A stretch of 64,000 bases of DNA. It comes from Streptomyces sp. NBC_00236. GTDB taxonomy: Bacteria; Actinomycetota; Actinomycetes; Streptomycetales; Streptomycetaceae. The position numbers and the translations under genes are program-made. Of this stretch, positions 41,869 through 49,419 are shown in pieces. The DNA is taken from NCBI RefSeq assembly GCF_036195045.1, contig NZ_CP108100.1, positions 4,526,001-4,590,000 of the forward strand, in the 5' to 3' direction. The notes under the pieces were generated by a model. It was given only the letters and a program-made list of their open reading frames with translations. It did no database searches and was not told the DNA's origin. The first letter of the stretch is position 1. Every line of letters starts with the position of its first letter.

Positions 41869-43005
41869 TCAGGCGGTGAGACGCTCACCCGTCGACGTCG
41901 CGAAGACGTGCAGCTCGTCCGGGCGGGGCACGACGTGGAGCTTGGTGCCCTTCTCCGGGACGGCACGGCCGCCGACACGGACGACCAGGTCCTTGTGCTC
42001 GCCACCGACCTCGGCGGCGCCGTAGACGAAGCCGTCGGCGCCGAGCTCCTCGACGACGTTGACCGAGACGGCCAGGCCGGCCGGGGCGTCCGAGGAGGCC
42101 TTGGTGAGGCCGGTCGCGGCGGCGCCGCCGTGCTCGACGATGTCGAAGTGCTCGGGACGGATGCCGACCGTGACGGTGCGGTCACCGCGGTCCGCGGCGG
42201 CGGTGAGCGCCTCGCGGGAGACGGGGACGACGCTGTTGCCGAACTTCACGCCACCGTCGGTGATCGGGACCTCGACCAGGTTCATGGCCGGGGAGCCGAT
42301 GAAGCCGGCCACGAAGAGGTTCGCCGGCTTGTCGTACATGTTGCGCGGCGAGTCGACCTGCTGCAGCAGACCGTCCTTGAGGACCGCGACACGGTCACCC
42401 ATGGTGAGGGCCTCGACCTGGTCGTGCGTGACGTACACGGTCGTGATGCCCAGACGGCGCTGGAGCGAGGCGATCTGCGTACGGGTGGAGACACGGAGCT
42501 TGGCGTCGAGGTTCGACAGCGGCTCGTCCATGAGGAAGACCTGGGGCTCACGCACGATCGCGCGGCCCATCGCCACACGCTGACGCTGACCACCGGAGAG
42601 CGCCTTCGGCTTGCGGTCCAGGTAGTCGGTGAGGTCCAGCATCTTGGCGGCCTCTTCGACCTTCGCGCGGATCTCGGTCTTGTTGATACCGGCGATCTTC
42701 AGCGCGAAGCCCATGTTGTCCGCGACGGACATGTGCGGGTAGAGCGCGTAGTTCTGGAACACCATGGCGATGTCCCGGTCCTTCGGCGGCAGGTGCGTGA
42801 CGTCGCGGTCACCGATGCGGATGGCACCGCCGTTGACGTCCTCGAGACCCGCGAGCATGCGCAGGGAGGTCGACTTGCCACAACCGGAGGGACCGACGAG
42901 GACGAGGAACTCACCGTCCGCGATGTCGATCTCGAGCTGGTCGACGGCCGGCTTCGTGGAGCCGGGGTAGACGCGGGACGCCTTGTCGAACGTGACACTG
43001 GCCAT
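41869..43005 (-). CDS. msiK: Multiple-sugar-import ATPase MsiK
   Basis: The 378-aa ABC ATPase of the MalK/UgpC class has Walker A GPSGCGKSTSL (about residues 38-48), Q loop MVFQNYALYPHM, signature LSGGQRQRVAMGRA, Walker B VFLMDEPLSNLDAKLR and switch VTHDQVEALTM. A C-terminal TOBE/OB region follows (IRPEHFDIV). In Streptomyces MsiK energises many sugar ABC importers that lack their own ATPase. The stand-alone position, with no permeases nearby, fits that shared role. ATG 43005 has GAGGAGA upstream and a DasR-like site at 43062-43073. Confidence 0.95.
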   Translation of the reverse strand: MASVTFDKASRVYPGSTKPAVDQLEIDIADGEFLVLVGPSGCGKSTSLRMLAGLEDVNGGAIRIGDRDVTHLPPKDRDIAMVFQNYALYPHMSVADNMGFALKIAGINKTEIRAKVEEAAKMLDLTDYLDRKPKALSGGQRQRVAMGRAIVREPQVFLMDEPLSNLDAKLRVSTRTQIASLQRRLGITTVYVTHDQVEALTMGDRVAVLKDGLLQQVDSPRNMYDKPANLFVAGFIGSPAMNLVEVPITDGGVKFGNSVVPVSREALTAAADRGDRTVTVGIRPEHFDIVEHGGAAATGLTKASSDAPAGLAVSVNVVEELGADGFVYGAAEVGGEHKDLVVRVGGRAVPEKGTKLHVVPRPDELHVFATSTGERLTA

Positions 43006-43061
43006 GCTGAATCTTCTCCTCAACCGGCAGGAACGTGCCGGACGATCCGTTGTAAAGGGAG

Positions 43062-43073
43062 TGGTCTGGTCCA
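43062..43073. promoter_or_regulatory. DasR (dre)-like site upstream of msiK
   Basis: TGGTCTGGTCCA matches the dre core TGGTCTAGACCA at 10 of 12 positions and lies 57 nt before the msiK start, near a TACAAC -10 box (43049-43054, minus strand). DasR control of chitin and sugar uptake is established in Streptomyces; its binding here is inferred. Confidence 0.55.
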
Positions 43074-43203
43074 ACTGAGTGAACCTTCAGCGACGCTACC
43101 TGGCGATTTCGGATCTGTCAGTAGTTCTCTGGGGAGGAATATCTCCTGGTCGCCGCGGGGAACAATCTGCCACTGGCCGCATGCTGGGGAGAGCAGCATA
43201 CTT

Positions 43204-43480
43204 TTGACCCTGTGTATGTGGTGGCAGAGCGCCGGATTTTTGGCTCTGTGCCAGCTTCAACACTTCCTGCTTCATCACCCCTGCCGTCTCAGCACACCCC
43301 TGAGAGGTGGACCGGGCCGGTCTTACATGGGCTCCACAGGCATTACGGCCGACGGCCCGTCGGTCCGTACCGCAGTCCTTCACTTCTTCATGCGGCCAGC
43401 AGTACGTCTGCCAGCTCCGATGCCTTGATCACAGACGGAGGCATCCGCCCCGGCGGGAGTGCGGAGGCCACGAGCCAGTA
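43204..43480 (-). ncRNA. Candidate omega-RNA at the 3' end of tnpB
   Basis: Downstream of and overlapping the tnpB 3' end, the minus strand carries landmarks that recur after Streptomyces tnpB genes: GCCTGTGGAG (about 43337), GATGAAGCAGGAAG (about 43274) and a final imperfect stem (GGCACAGAGC with GCTCTGCC). It ends near GGGTCAA at 43204-43210, a likely element right end. The guide would be the 15-20 nt beyond 43204. Boundaries are approximate. The rest of the gap to msiK (43074-43203) shows nothing else clear. Confidence 0.55.
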
Positions 43481-44788
43481 CAGCCGCATGCCTTCCTCCC
43501 GGAGATTCCGCGCCGCATTCACGTCGCGGTCGTGCACCGCACCGCACTCCGCGCACGTCCACTCGCGTACGGACACATCGAGCGACGGCCCCTTCGCGTG
43601 GCAGCCGGAACACCGACGCGTCGACGGGAAGAAGCGGTCCACGATCACCAGCGTTCGCCCGTACCAGGCGCACTTGTAGCGCAGCTGCCGGAGCAGTTCG
43701 CCCCAGGCCGCATCAATGATCGAACGGCTCAGCCGGGCCTTGCGCCGACGCCCCTTTCCGACCGCCGGACGCAGCAGATTCATGATGGCCAGATCTTCCA
43801 CCACGAGCACTTGGTTCTCGCGCACGAGGCGGGTGGTCAGCTGGTCCAGCATGTCTCTGCGTACGTCGCTGATCAGGGCGTACAGACGGGCGACGCGCTC
43901 TCGGGCCTTCCCTCGGTTCTTGGACCCCTTCGTCTTGCGATGCAGCCCCCGCTGCAGCCGCGCCAGCTCCCTTTCGTACTTCTTCAGCAGGCGCGGGTGA
44001 TCCACCTTCGTTCCGTCGTCCAGCGTCACCAGCGCAGCCAGCCCCAGATCGATCCCCACGGCTTTCGGTGCGCGTCCGCCCCGTACGAAGGCGGTGGGCA
44101 GGGGATCGATCCGCTCCTCGACCAGCATGGCTACGAAGTACCGGCCGGCCCGGTCCCGCGTCACCGACAACTTCACGGGTGTCACCCCGGCCGGCAACGG
44201 CCGCGACCACCGCACATCCAGCGGCACCGTCTGCTTCGCCAGCGTCACCAGCCCCGTTCCGGGCCGCTCGGGATCCTCCGCCCAGCGGAAACCGGTCCGT
44301 ACGTACGTCGCCGAATCCCGCGACCGGCGTTTCGCCTTTCGCTGCGGGTACTTCGCCAACTGTTTGAAGAACCGCGTGAACGCACCGTCCAGATGGCGCA
44401 ACGACTGCTGCAACACCGTCGAGGACACCTCGCGCAGCCACGACGTCTCCGAAGCCTGCCGCCACCCCGTCAACGCCCGGCAGGTCTCGGCGAACCCCAC
44501 CGAAACGCGATGCCGCTCCCAGGCGCCCACCCGGAGCGCCAGCCCCTCGTTGTAGACCCAGCGGCAGGCTCCGAAGGTCTTCTCCAACTGCTCGGCCTGC
44601 GACGGGGTCGGATAGAAGCGGTACCGGTACACGCGCTGCTGTGTGCCGGGCTCCTTGGCCCGGCTCTTCATGGCGGCCGCCGCCCGACCCTGGTGCTTCT
44701 TGCGGTCGGCGATGCCCAGAGCCTCACGTTTGATGCGCTTGGCCTCGTCGCCCGCCACCCTTGTCGGCTGGTCTGTGGTGTCCGTCAT
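43388..44788 (-). CDS. tnpB: IS200/IS605-type TnpB RNA-guided nuclease, 466 aa
   Basis: The core begins at about residue 53 (VYRYRFYPTPSQAEQLEKTF). RuvC residues are all present: D247 in GIDLGLAALV, E331 in VVEDLAIMNLL and D422 in DRDVNAARNL. The zinc ribbon is C393/C396 and C412/C415. It therefore looks active. The first 50 residues are a charged extension not usual in TnpB. No tnpA lies beside it. TnpB proteins are omega-RNA-guided DNA nucleases that promote retention of the element. It sits between msiK and tRNA-Thr; ATG 44788 has GGGGGAGGG upstream. Confidence 0.93.
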   Translation of the reverse strand: MTDTTDQPTRVAGDEAKRIKREALGIADRKKHQGRAAAAMKSRAKEPGTQQRVYRYRFYPTPSQAEQLEKTFGACRWVYNEGLALRVGAWERHRVSVGFAETCRALTGWRQASETSWLREVSSTVLQQSLRHLDGAFTRFFKQLAKYPQRKAKRRSRDSATYVRTGFRWAEDPERPGTGLVTLAKQTVPLDVRWSRPLPAGVTPVKLSVTRDRAGRYFVAMLVEERIDPLPTAFVRGGRAPKAVGIDLGLAALVTLDDGTKVDHPRLLKKYERELARLQRGLHRKTKGSKNRGKARERVARLYALISDVRRDMLDQLTTRLVRENQVLVVEDLAIMNLLRPAVGKGRRRKARLSRSIIDAAWGELLRQLRYKCAWYGRTLVIVDRFFPSTRRCSGCHAKGPSLDVSVREWTCAECGAVHDRDVNAARNLREEGMRLYWLVASALPPGRMPPSVIKASELADVLLAA

Positions 44789-44948
44789 GCTTCCCTCCCC
44801 CGACTGTCCGATATCCGGATCAGCACGTCAGTGTTCTTAACGCACGGGTGCTCGGATGGTTACGGGGCGGTGGAACTTCCTGGATCGGCGGGTGGGGCGC
44901 TGTGTAGAGTGAGGGCTCGCGCGCACGCTTCTTCGAACCGCGCGCGAC

Positions 44949-45022
44949 GCCGCCTTAGCTCAGTTGGCTAGAGCGATTGACTTGTAATCAATAGGTCGTC
45001 GGTTCGATTCCGACAGGCGGCT
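44949..45022 (+). tRNA. tRNA-Thr (anticodon TGT)
   Basis: The cloverleaf is complete: acceptor GCCGCCT/AGGCGGC, D arm GCTCAGTTGGCTAGAGC, anticodon stem ATTGA/TCAAT with loop CTTGTAA (anticodon TGT), and T arm GTCGG-TTCGATT-CCGAC. CCA is not encoded. The variable loop is short, as in class I tRNAs. It reads ACA/ACG codons. Confidence 0.97.
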
Positions 45023-45027
45023 CAAAC

Positions 45028-45062
45028 CCCAGGTCAGCACCTCGCTGACCTGGGATTTTTTT
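45028..45062 (+). terminator. Intrinsic terminator of tRNA-Thr
   Basis: CCCAGGTCAGC (45028-45038) pairs with GCTGACCTGGG (45044-45054), followed by a run of seven T. This is the only classical rho-independent terminator with a T tract that I see in the window. Confidence 0.9.
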
Positions 45063-45070
45063 ATGCCCGC

Positions 45071-45165
45071 CCCCGCTCAGACCCGCCCGACAAGCGGTCC
45101 GCGATCTTCGCGATCGGGCCGTGCCGGGGCGCGGTGAGGTGAGTTCCCTGCGGTCGGCCGCGCGG
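45071..45165 (-). repeat. Relic copy of the FAD-oxidoreductase 3' end (copy A)
   Basis: This stretch matches 51154-51250 over about 95 bp with a few substitutions and at least one indel. Shared exact blocks include GTGCCGGGGCGCGG and GCGGTCGGCCGCGCGG. Read on the minus strand it encodes RAADRRELTSPRPGT, as in the C-terminus of the oxidoreductase at 51160-52551, then loses frame by a 1-nt deletion. No other part of that gene is present. Confidence 0.8.
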
Positions 45166-45228
45166 CGGTCACGGAAATTACCTCCGCCGCCCTGTAAGGA
45201 TCTGCCCCGCGCATGACATATAGAGGAT

Positions 45229-45738
45229 GTGGAGAGCAACCAGACCGTGAGCGAGCCGGGGCGGAGCACCCGGTTCACCGCGTTGTACACACGGGAGTAC
45301 CCGCGGGTGCACGCCTTCGCGCACCGCAGGACGGGCAACGGGGGTGAGGCCGAGGAGATTGCCGCGGAGGTGTTCCGCATCGCCTGGGAACACGAGCTCG
45401 GCGGCGGGGAGACGACCCCCGGCTGGTTGTTCGTCACCGCCAGGAACGTGCTCGGCAACCACTACCGGACCGCCACCAGGCTGAGCGAGCTGCATCGGCG
45501 CATCGGCGAGGAAGCGGGCCGCGCTGCCGCGCCGCCGGAGGAATCGGCGGTGCTGGACACGCTCGATCGCCTGCCGGGACCGCATCGGGAGGTGTTGCTG
45601 CTCAGTTACTGGGACGGCCTCACCGCGGCGGAGGCCGGTGCGGTGCTCGGGTGCGGCACCTCGGCCGTCTGGGTCCGTCTGCACCGAGCACGCAAGGCGT
45701 TCCGTGAGCACTACACCTCGTCAGGGGAGTCGGCATGA
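45229..45738 (+). CDS. ECF-type RNA polymerase sigma factor, 169 aa
   Basis: Region 2 is FTALYTREYPRVHAFAHRRT with GEAEEIAAEVFRIAWEH (residues 17-53), and region 4 is LDRLPGPHREVLLLSYWDGL with TAAEAGAVLGCGTSAVWVRL and HRARKAF (residues 112-160). It lacks any N- or C-terminal extra domain. GTG 45229 is listed; GTG 45247 (VSEPGRS) with GGAGAG upstream is equally likely. The next gene overlaps by 4 nt and encodes a one-helix membrane protein, the usual place for an anti-sigma factor. Confidence 0.9.
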   Translation: MESNQTVSEPGRSTRFTALYTREYPRVHAFAHRRTGNGGEAEEIAAEVFRIAWEHELGGGETTPGWLFVTARNVLGNHYRTATRLSELHRRIGEEAGRAAAPPEESAVLDTLDRLPGPHREVLLLSYWDGLTAAEAGAVLGCGTSAVWVRLHRARKAFREHYTSSGESA

Positions 45739-46427
45739 AGCGTACGCAGTCCAAGAAGGCCGTGATCTCCTCGAAGCAGGCGGAGTCACTGATCCGACGC
45801 GCCGATCCCTTGTCGTCGAACACCGCCTTGTCCAGCCTTTCCCCGCGTGCCACAAGGGAGTTGAGCATGTTGTACGAGAAGACCGGATCCGTCACCGCGG
45901 TCGTACCCCCGCCTCGCCGCCGGCGCGTGGGCCTGATCGCCGTCGCGGCGTGCGGGGCGGCCGCGGTCGTCGCGGCGGTGGCGGTGTACGCGGTGGACAC
46001 CACGGCGGGCGAGTCGGGTGGCGGGCTGGTGGCCGATGAGCCGGTCTACGAATCGGCCCAGGAGCTGGAGGGTGCGGCTGGTCTCATCGTGCGGGCGGAG
46101 CTCGGCAAGGGCGCGGAGCGGACCGTCGATGACGTCACTTCGATTCAGGCCCCTGCCAAGGTGCTGGCGACAGCCAAGGGAACCGCACCGGGGCCGCAGG
46201 TCACCGTGTCGTACACGCCGGCGGACGCGGGAGGGCCGGAGAGCGCCGCTCTCGCTCCCGGCAAGGAGTATGTGTTTCTGCTGGAGCGACAGGACGACGG
46301 GCGGTTCACCCTGGTCAACTCCACCCAGGGTGCCTATGGCGTCAGCGGGGGCAGGGCTGTGGCCGGTGAGGGCAATGCGGTGACGCTGAGCCTGGGTGTG
46401 CTGGAGGCGCTCCGGCTGACCGGCTGA
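45735..46427 (+). CDS. Membrane protein coupled to the ECF sigma gene, 230 aa
   Basis: The topology is a 60-residue basic cytoplasmic part (VISSKQAESLIRRADPLSSN), one membrane helix at about residues 65-86 (VGLIAVAACGAAAVVAAVAV), and an outer domain of about 140 residues. There is no zinc anti-sigma motif (HxxxCxxC), so anti-sigma function is inferred only from position. The outer domain pattern VYESAQELEGAAGLIVRAEL, VTVSYTP, LAPGKEYVFLLE and NSTQGAYGVSGG parallels the lipoprotein encoded at 46545-47183. ATG 45735 overlaps the sigma stop. Confidence 0.78.
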   Translation: MKRTQSKKAVISSKQAESLIRRADPLSSNTALSSLSPRATRELSMLYEKTGSVTAVVPPPRRRRVGLIAVAACGAAAVVAAVAVYAVDTTAGESGGGLVADEPVYESAQELEGAAGLIVRAELGKGAERTVDDVTSIQAPAKVLATAKGTAPGPQVTVSYTPADAGGPESAALAPGKEYVFLLERQDDGRFTLVNSTQGAYGVSGGRAVAGEGNAVTLSLGVLEALRLTG

Positions 46428-46544
46428 CTCCCGCGGAGGTGCGCGCTACGACGAAAGGGGGGTGCCGCCCGTGCGGGCGGCACCCCCTCGTCGCGACCGG
46501 GCCCGGTCGGCCCCGGGCGGCTCCTGGCCCGGGGCCGACGATGT

Positions 46545-47183
46545 TCACTTGATTCGGACGGCCCGTTCCCTGAGGTTCTTGACCGTGCCGACGTTCTTGA
46601 AGCCGGCGTCGCCGACGGGCTCGACCTTGCCGCTTCCGCCGGCGGTGTACAGGGCCTGCTCGGGGTTGAGCAGGTCGTACGGGGCGGCCGGCCCGTGGGC
46701 GGCGAGCATGAGCACGTACTGCGTGCCGTTGGCCGTCAGGGCGGTCGTGTGCTTCTCCTTGTAGGTGACCTTCCCTCGCTGACCGCCGAGTTGGCTCACT
46801 TCGACTATGTCGCCCGGCTTGACGTTGCCGGACAGCACCTCGGAGACCTTGACCCGGGAGACGGTGATGACGACCGGGTCCTCGTCGGCCGCCTCTTCCT
46901 CGGAGAGGCCTGCCTGGGGGTTGGCGAGCGGGTCGGTGTCGGTGGAGGTCTCCGGAACCAGTTCCCTGACGGAGGAGCCGACCACCGTGCCCTTCACGAT
47001 GACGTCGGCCTTCTCGACGACCTGGTCGAGTGAGTCGTAGACCGGGTAGTCCGCCTCGTAGGCGATGACATCTGATGTCTCGGCCGCCTTCTCCGAGGCC
47101 GGTTCGCCGTTCGCGCAGCCCGCTGCGGCGAGGGCGAGGACGAGAAGGGAGCTGCTCGCGACGACGTGACGCATTCGCTTCAT
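46545..47183 (-). CDS. Lipoprotein sharing a domain with the sigma-linked membrane protein, 212 aa
   Basis: The signal peptide has lipobox AAAGC (Cys about residue 23). The mature domain has YPVYDSLDQVVEKADVIVKG, VVITVSRVKVSEVLSGNVKP, VSQLGGQRG and LTANGTQYVLMLAAHG, with LNPEQALYTAGGSGKVEP. The same ordered pattern is seen in the outer part of the protein at 45735-46427, so the two are likely homologous. The ATG (47183) shares one base with the stop of the upstream protease gene (TGATG), giving coupled translation. The ligand is unknown. Confidence 0.82.
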   Translation of the reverse strand: MKRMRHVVASSSLLVLALAAAGCANGEPASEKAAETSDVIAYEADYPVYDSLDQVVEKADVIVKGTVVGSSVRELVPETSTDTDPLANPQAGLSEEEAADEDPVVITVSRVKVSEVLSGNVKPGDIVEVSQLGGQRGKVTYKEKHTTALTANGTQYVLMLAAHGPAAPYDLLNPEQALYTAGGSGKVEPVGDAGFKNVGTVKNLRERAVRIK

Positions 47184-47728
47184 CAGTAGATCCTCTTGAC
47201 CTCGGAGATGTCGTACGACAACGGCTTCTGCACCGTTGTCCTGTTCCTGCTGTGCTTCATGAGCGAAGCCTTCGAGGTCTTGGGATTGTCGGCGAGACTC
47301 AGGGCGTGTCCCAGCTCGTGGGTGGATGTGCTGCGGCACCACTGGGTCATCTTGGAACCGGAATCGCGGGCGAGCGTCTTCGCATTCACCTTGATCTTGA
47401 AGATGCGGTTGATGGGGCGCAGGCCGGACGGCGAATAGAGGCCGTACCAGCTCTCGTTGTATCGGCCGGCCGTGAAGGTGGCCTTGGCGGTGGATTTGCG
47501 GCCGATGGAGGCGCCGGCGCCGGCGTTGTTCCAGTTCTTGCGCCCGGTGTCGAGGAAGCCGACCCAGGTGTCGTTGATGCCGACGGCCTTGACGTTGAAC
47601 TTGGAGCCGGGCATTCCGCCGCTGTAGTAGGTCGCCTGGGCCGATGTCGTTCCGCTGAGACCGACAGCCAGCGCGAACGCGGCAACGGCCGCGATGCGGG
47701 CGGTGGTACGTGTGTGAGTACGCCTCAA
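47183..47728 (-). CDS. Secreted HExxH zinc protease, snapalysin/metzincin-like, 181 aa
   Basis: The Sec signal peptide covers residues 1-32 (ARIAAVAAFALAVGLSGTTS). The zinc site is H137-E138-L-G-H141-A-L-S-L-A-D147, the H-E-x2-H-x5-D form seen in snapalysin-like (M7) enzymes, with a Met turn at M157 (ASLMKH). The only Cys is just before the zinc site (QWCRSTSTHE). About 100 residues precede the zinc site, typical of the catalytic core without propeptide. Substrate is unknown. Translation is coupled to the lipoprotein gene, which could be an inhibitor, anchor or sensor partner. Confidence 0.85.
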   Translation of the reverse strand: MRRTHTRTTARIAAVAAFALAVGLSGTTSAQATYYSGGMPGSKFNVKAVGINDTWVGFLDTGRKNWNNAGAGASIGRKSTAKATFTAGRYNESWYGLYSPSGLRPINRIFKIKVNAKTLARDSGSKMTQWCRSTSTHELGHALSLADNPKTSKASLMKHSRNRTTVQKPLSYDISEVKRIY

Positions 47729-48089
47729 AGTTGAGTCCCCGTGTTGTGCCCGCGGCGGTCGGGCCGTCGCGGGCCGTGGTCATCGGGGCCGTACGGGGAA
47801 ATTCCCGACGTGCGCACGGGCAGGGGAAATTCCGCTGTGCGTTGGAATTCCTCGTGCCTCGTGCGTGGAAAGCTTGGACTCGTTCCCCCGTGGAATCGGC
47901 CCTTGTTTCGATGTGACCCTAACCAGTTGTTTCGATCACTGCAACGGGAATTCGAGCATAAGTGCCAAGAATCGGCGGCGAGTTACCGAAGGGGTGCTTC
48001 CGGTTCCAGTTCCATTCCCGGAGGCCCTGCTCATTCATTTCGCGTAATGACGCGCGGCGTCCGTCTGCGGTTCCGAAGGACTGAGGGGG
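47729..48089. other. Intergenic region upstream of the protease gene
   Basis: No gene is seen. GGGGAAATTCC occurs at 47795-47805 and again at 47823-47833 (28 bp apart), with a related GGAATTCC at 47844-47851. These could be operator sites for the protease-lipoprotein operon. The part nearest 47990 is relatively AT-rich. Confidence 0.5.
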
Positions 48090-48157
48090 TCAGCCCCGCC
48101 CCGGCAGCCGGGCCGCGAACTTCGCGATCGGCTCCGGGGCGGGGCTGGGTGCGTGAG
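48090..48157. repeat. Third copy of the oxidoreductase-3'-end repeat, folded as a terminator (copy C)
   Basis: The core CCGCGAACTTCGCGATCGG and its GC-rich flanks resemble the copies at 45071-45165 and 51154-51250. Arms 48091-48103 and 48133-48145 (AGCCCCGCCCCGG and complement) form a 13-bp stem, so it likely terminates the VOC operon from the right. Confidence 0.65.
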
Positions 48158-48160
48158 CGG

Positions 48161-48226
48161 CGGGCGGCTGCGCCCACGGGCTCAGTGCCGCGACGGGCGG
48201 CTGCGCCCACGGGCTCAGCGCCGCGA
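48161..48226 (-). repeat. 33-bp tandem duplication at the 3' end of the VOC gene
   Basis: Units 48161-48193 and 48194-48226 differ at one position (CTCAGT versus CTCAGC). The VOC stop codon lies in the second unit, so the duplication copied the last codons of the gene. Confidence 0.9.
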
Positions 48227-48709
48227 CGGGGGCAGCCCGAGCGAGTCGACGTCGGGGTGGAAGAGGGACTCGTTGGTGGTCTCCGCGAGCTCGACGATGT
48301 AGCCGGGGGCGAGTTCCAGCCTTCCCTGCGCGCCCATGATGTTCTCGGTGCGGGGCTGCAGGACCGGGATCCCGTTCGCTTCCGCCACGGCGTAGACGGC
48401 GTCGATCGAGTCGACGACGAAGAGGATCTTCGTCTCCTGGATGAAGTCCGGCAGCTTCTTGCGGTCCTCGGAGCCGATGGCGACCAGGGAGACGTGGCCG
48501 AGAGGCGACTGGAGCCCGACCACGCGGAGGTTGAAGTACTCCGCGATGCGGAAGTCGTACTCGACCGTGCCGTCCAGGTAGTCGAGGTAGTTGCGGATGT
48601 ACTGCAGTTCCTGGCCCGGCTCGAAGAAGACGCGCTCGTACGGCCCTGAGACCAGGTGGTCCGCGAAGATCGTGCCGGCTGCCGCTGTTGCTGTTGCTGT
48701 CGTGGTCAT
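48215..48709 (-). CDS. VOC family (glyoxalase/dioxygenase-fold) protein, 164 aa
   Basis: The VOC pattern is FADHLVSGPYERVFFEPGQE, DYLDGTVEYDFRIAEYFNLR, GLQSPLGHVSLVAIGSED and ILFVVDSIDAVYAVAEANGI, ending GAQGRLELAPGYIVELAETT. His and Glu residues at the usual metal positions are partly present (GHVSLV, VELAE). The family includes glyoxalases, thiol transferases and extradiol dioxygenases; activity is unknown. It is the last gene of a MarR-controlled operon after the quinone and F420-type reductases, 1 nt from the latter. The C-terminal PSRR lies in a duplicated 33-bp unit. Confidence 0.82.
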   Translation of the reverse strand: MTTTATATAAAGTIFADHLVSGPYERVFFEPGQELQYIRNYLDYLDGTVEYDFRIAEYFNLRVVGLQSPLGHVSLVAIGSEDRKKLPDFIQETKILFVVDSIDAVYAVAEANGIPVLQPRTENIMGAQGRLELAPGYIVELAETTNESLFHPDVDSLGLPPSRR

Positions 48710-48710
48710 T

Positions 48711-49418
48711 TCAGAATCCGTTCTCAAGGGTGGTCGGGGAAAGGTCTGCCTCGGGTCCCGAGTGGGCGAGCATCTCCTCGGCGTCGAGCCTGGAGCGCCC
48801 CCATCGGCCGTGCACGCCGTTGTAGTGGCCGCCGATCTCGAGCTCGCGCGAGATCGAGATGTCTCCCGTGAGCCACGGCTGCCAGCCGGTGCGCTCCAGG
48901 TGCGGGCGGATCCGGTCGGCCGTCGCGGCGGAGTCGGCGGCGAAGGGGAGGACCGCGGCGGGCTCGTGGTCGGCGCCCTCGCGGATCGCGATGGTCGCGA
49001 GGTTGGAGAAGGCCTTGACGTGCGCCGTGCCGTGCGGCAGGAGGGTGGCGACGAACTGTCCCGCCGATCCTTCACGCGGCTGGCGGGGGATGATCCCGGC
49101 CGGTGTCACGTCGAGCGGGTTCGACACGTCGAGGAGGATCTTTCCGGCCAGCCTGTCGCCGAGTTCGGTGATCACGGCTCGCTGGGGGGCGTCCCAGAGG
49201 GTTGCCAGAACCACCAGTTCCTGACCCTCCACGGCTGCCGCGAGGCTCGGGGCGACGAATACGCCGGCCCTCTTCGCGACCGCGCGCACCGCACGGGCGG
49301 CGGCCTCCGCCTTCTCGGGACGGTGGTGGTAGAGGGTGACGTCGACGCCGTGGGAGGCGAAGAGCTGGGCGATCGCCGTGCCGTGGCGTCCGGGACCGAT
49401 GAGCGCGAGGGAGGCCAT
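48711..49418 (-). CDS. NADP/F420-dependent oxidoreductase-like Rossmann protein, 235 aa
   Basis: The N-terminus MASLALIGPGRHGTAIAQLF is the G-x-G-x2-G loop of the F420H2:NADP reductase/pyrroline-carboxylate reductase-like group, and YHHRPEKAEAA follows beta 2. ELVVLATLWDAPQRAVITEL and LLDVSNPLDVTPAGIIPRQP resemble Fno-type enzymes, with HVKAFSNLATIAI further on. It probably moves hydride between NADPH and a cofactor such as F420 or reduces a small substrate. It is 1 nt downstream of the quinone-oxidoreductase gene and 1 nt upstream of the VOC gene, so one operon. Confidence 0.83.
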   Translation of the reverse strand: MASLALIGPGRHGTAIAQLFASHGVDVTLYHHRPEKAEAAARAVRAVAKRAGVFVAPSLAAAVEGQELVVLATLWDAPQRAVITELGDRLAGKILLDVSNPLDVTPAGIIPRQPREGSAGQFVATLLPHGTAHVKAFSNLATIAIREGADHEPAAVLPFAADSAATADRIRPHLERTGWQPWLTGDISISRELEIGGHYNGVHGRWGRSRLDAEEMLAHSGPEADLSPTTLENGF

Positions 49419-49419
49419 G

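Noticed and set aside
44949..45165. tRNA-Thr as attachment site of an integrative element
   Set aside because: No integrase gene is present and I find no second copy of the tRNA 3' end in the window; the nearby repeat derives from the oxidoreductase gene, not the tRNA.
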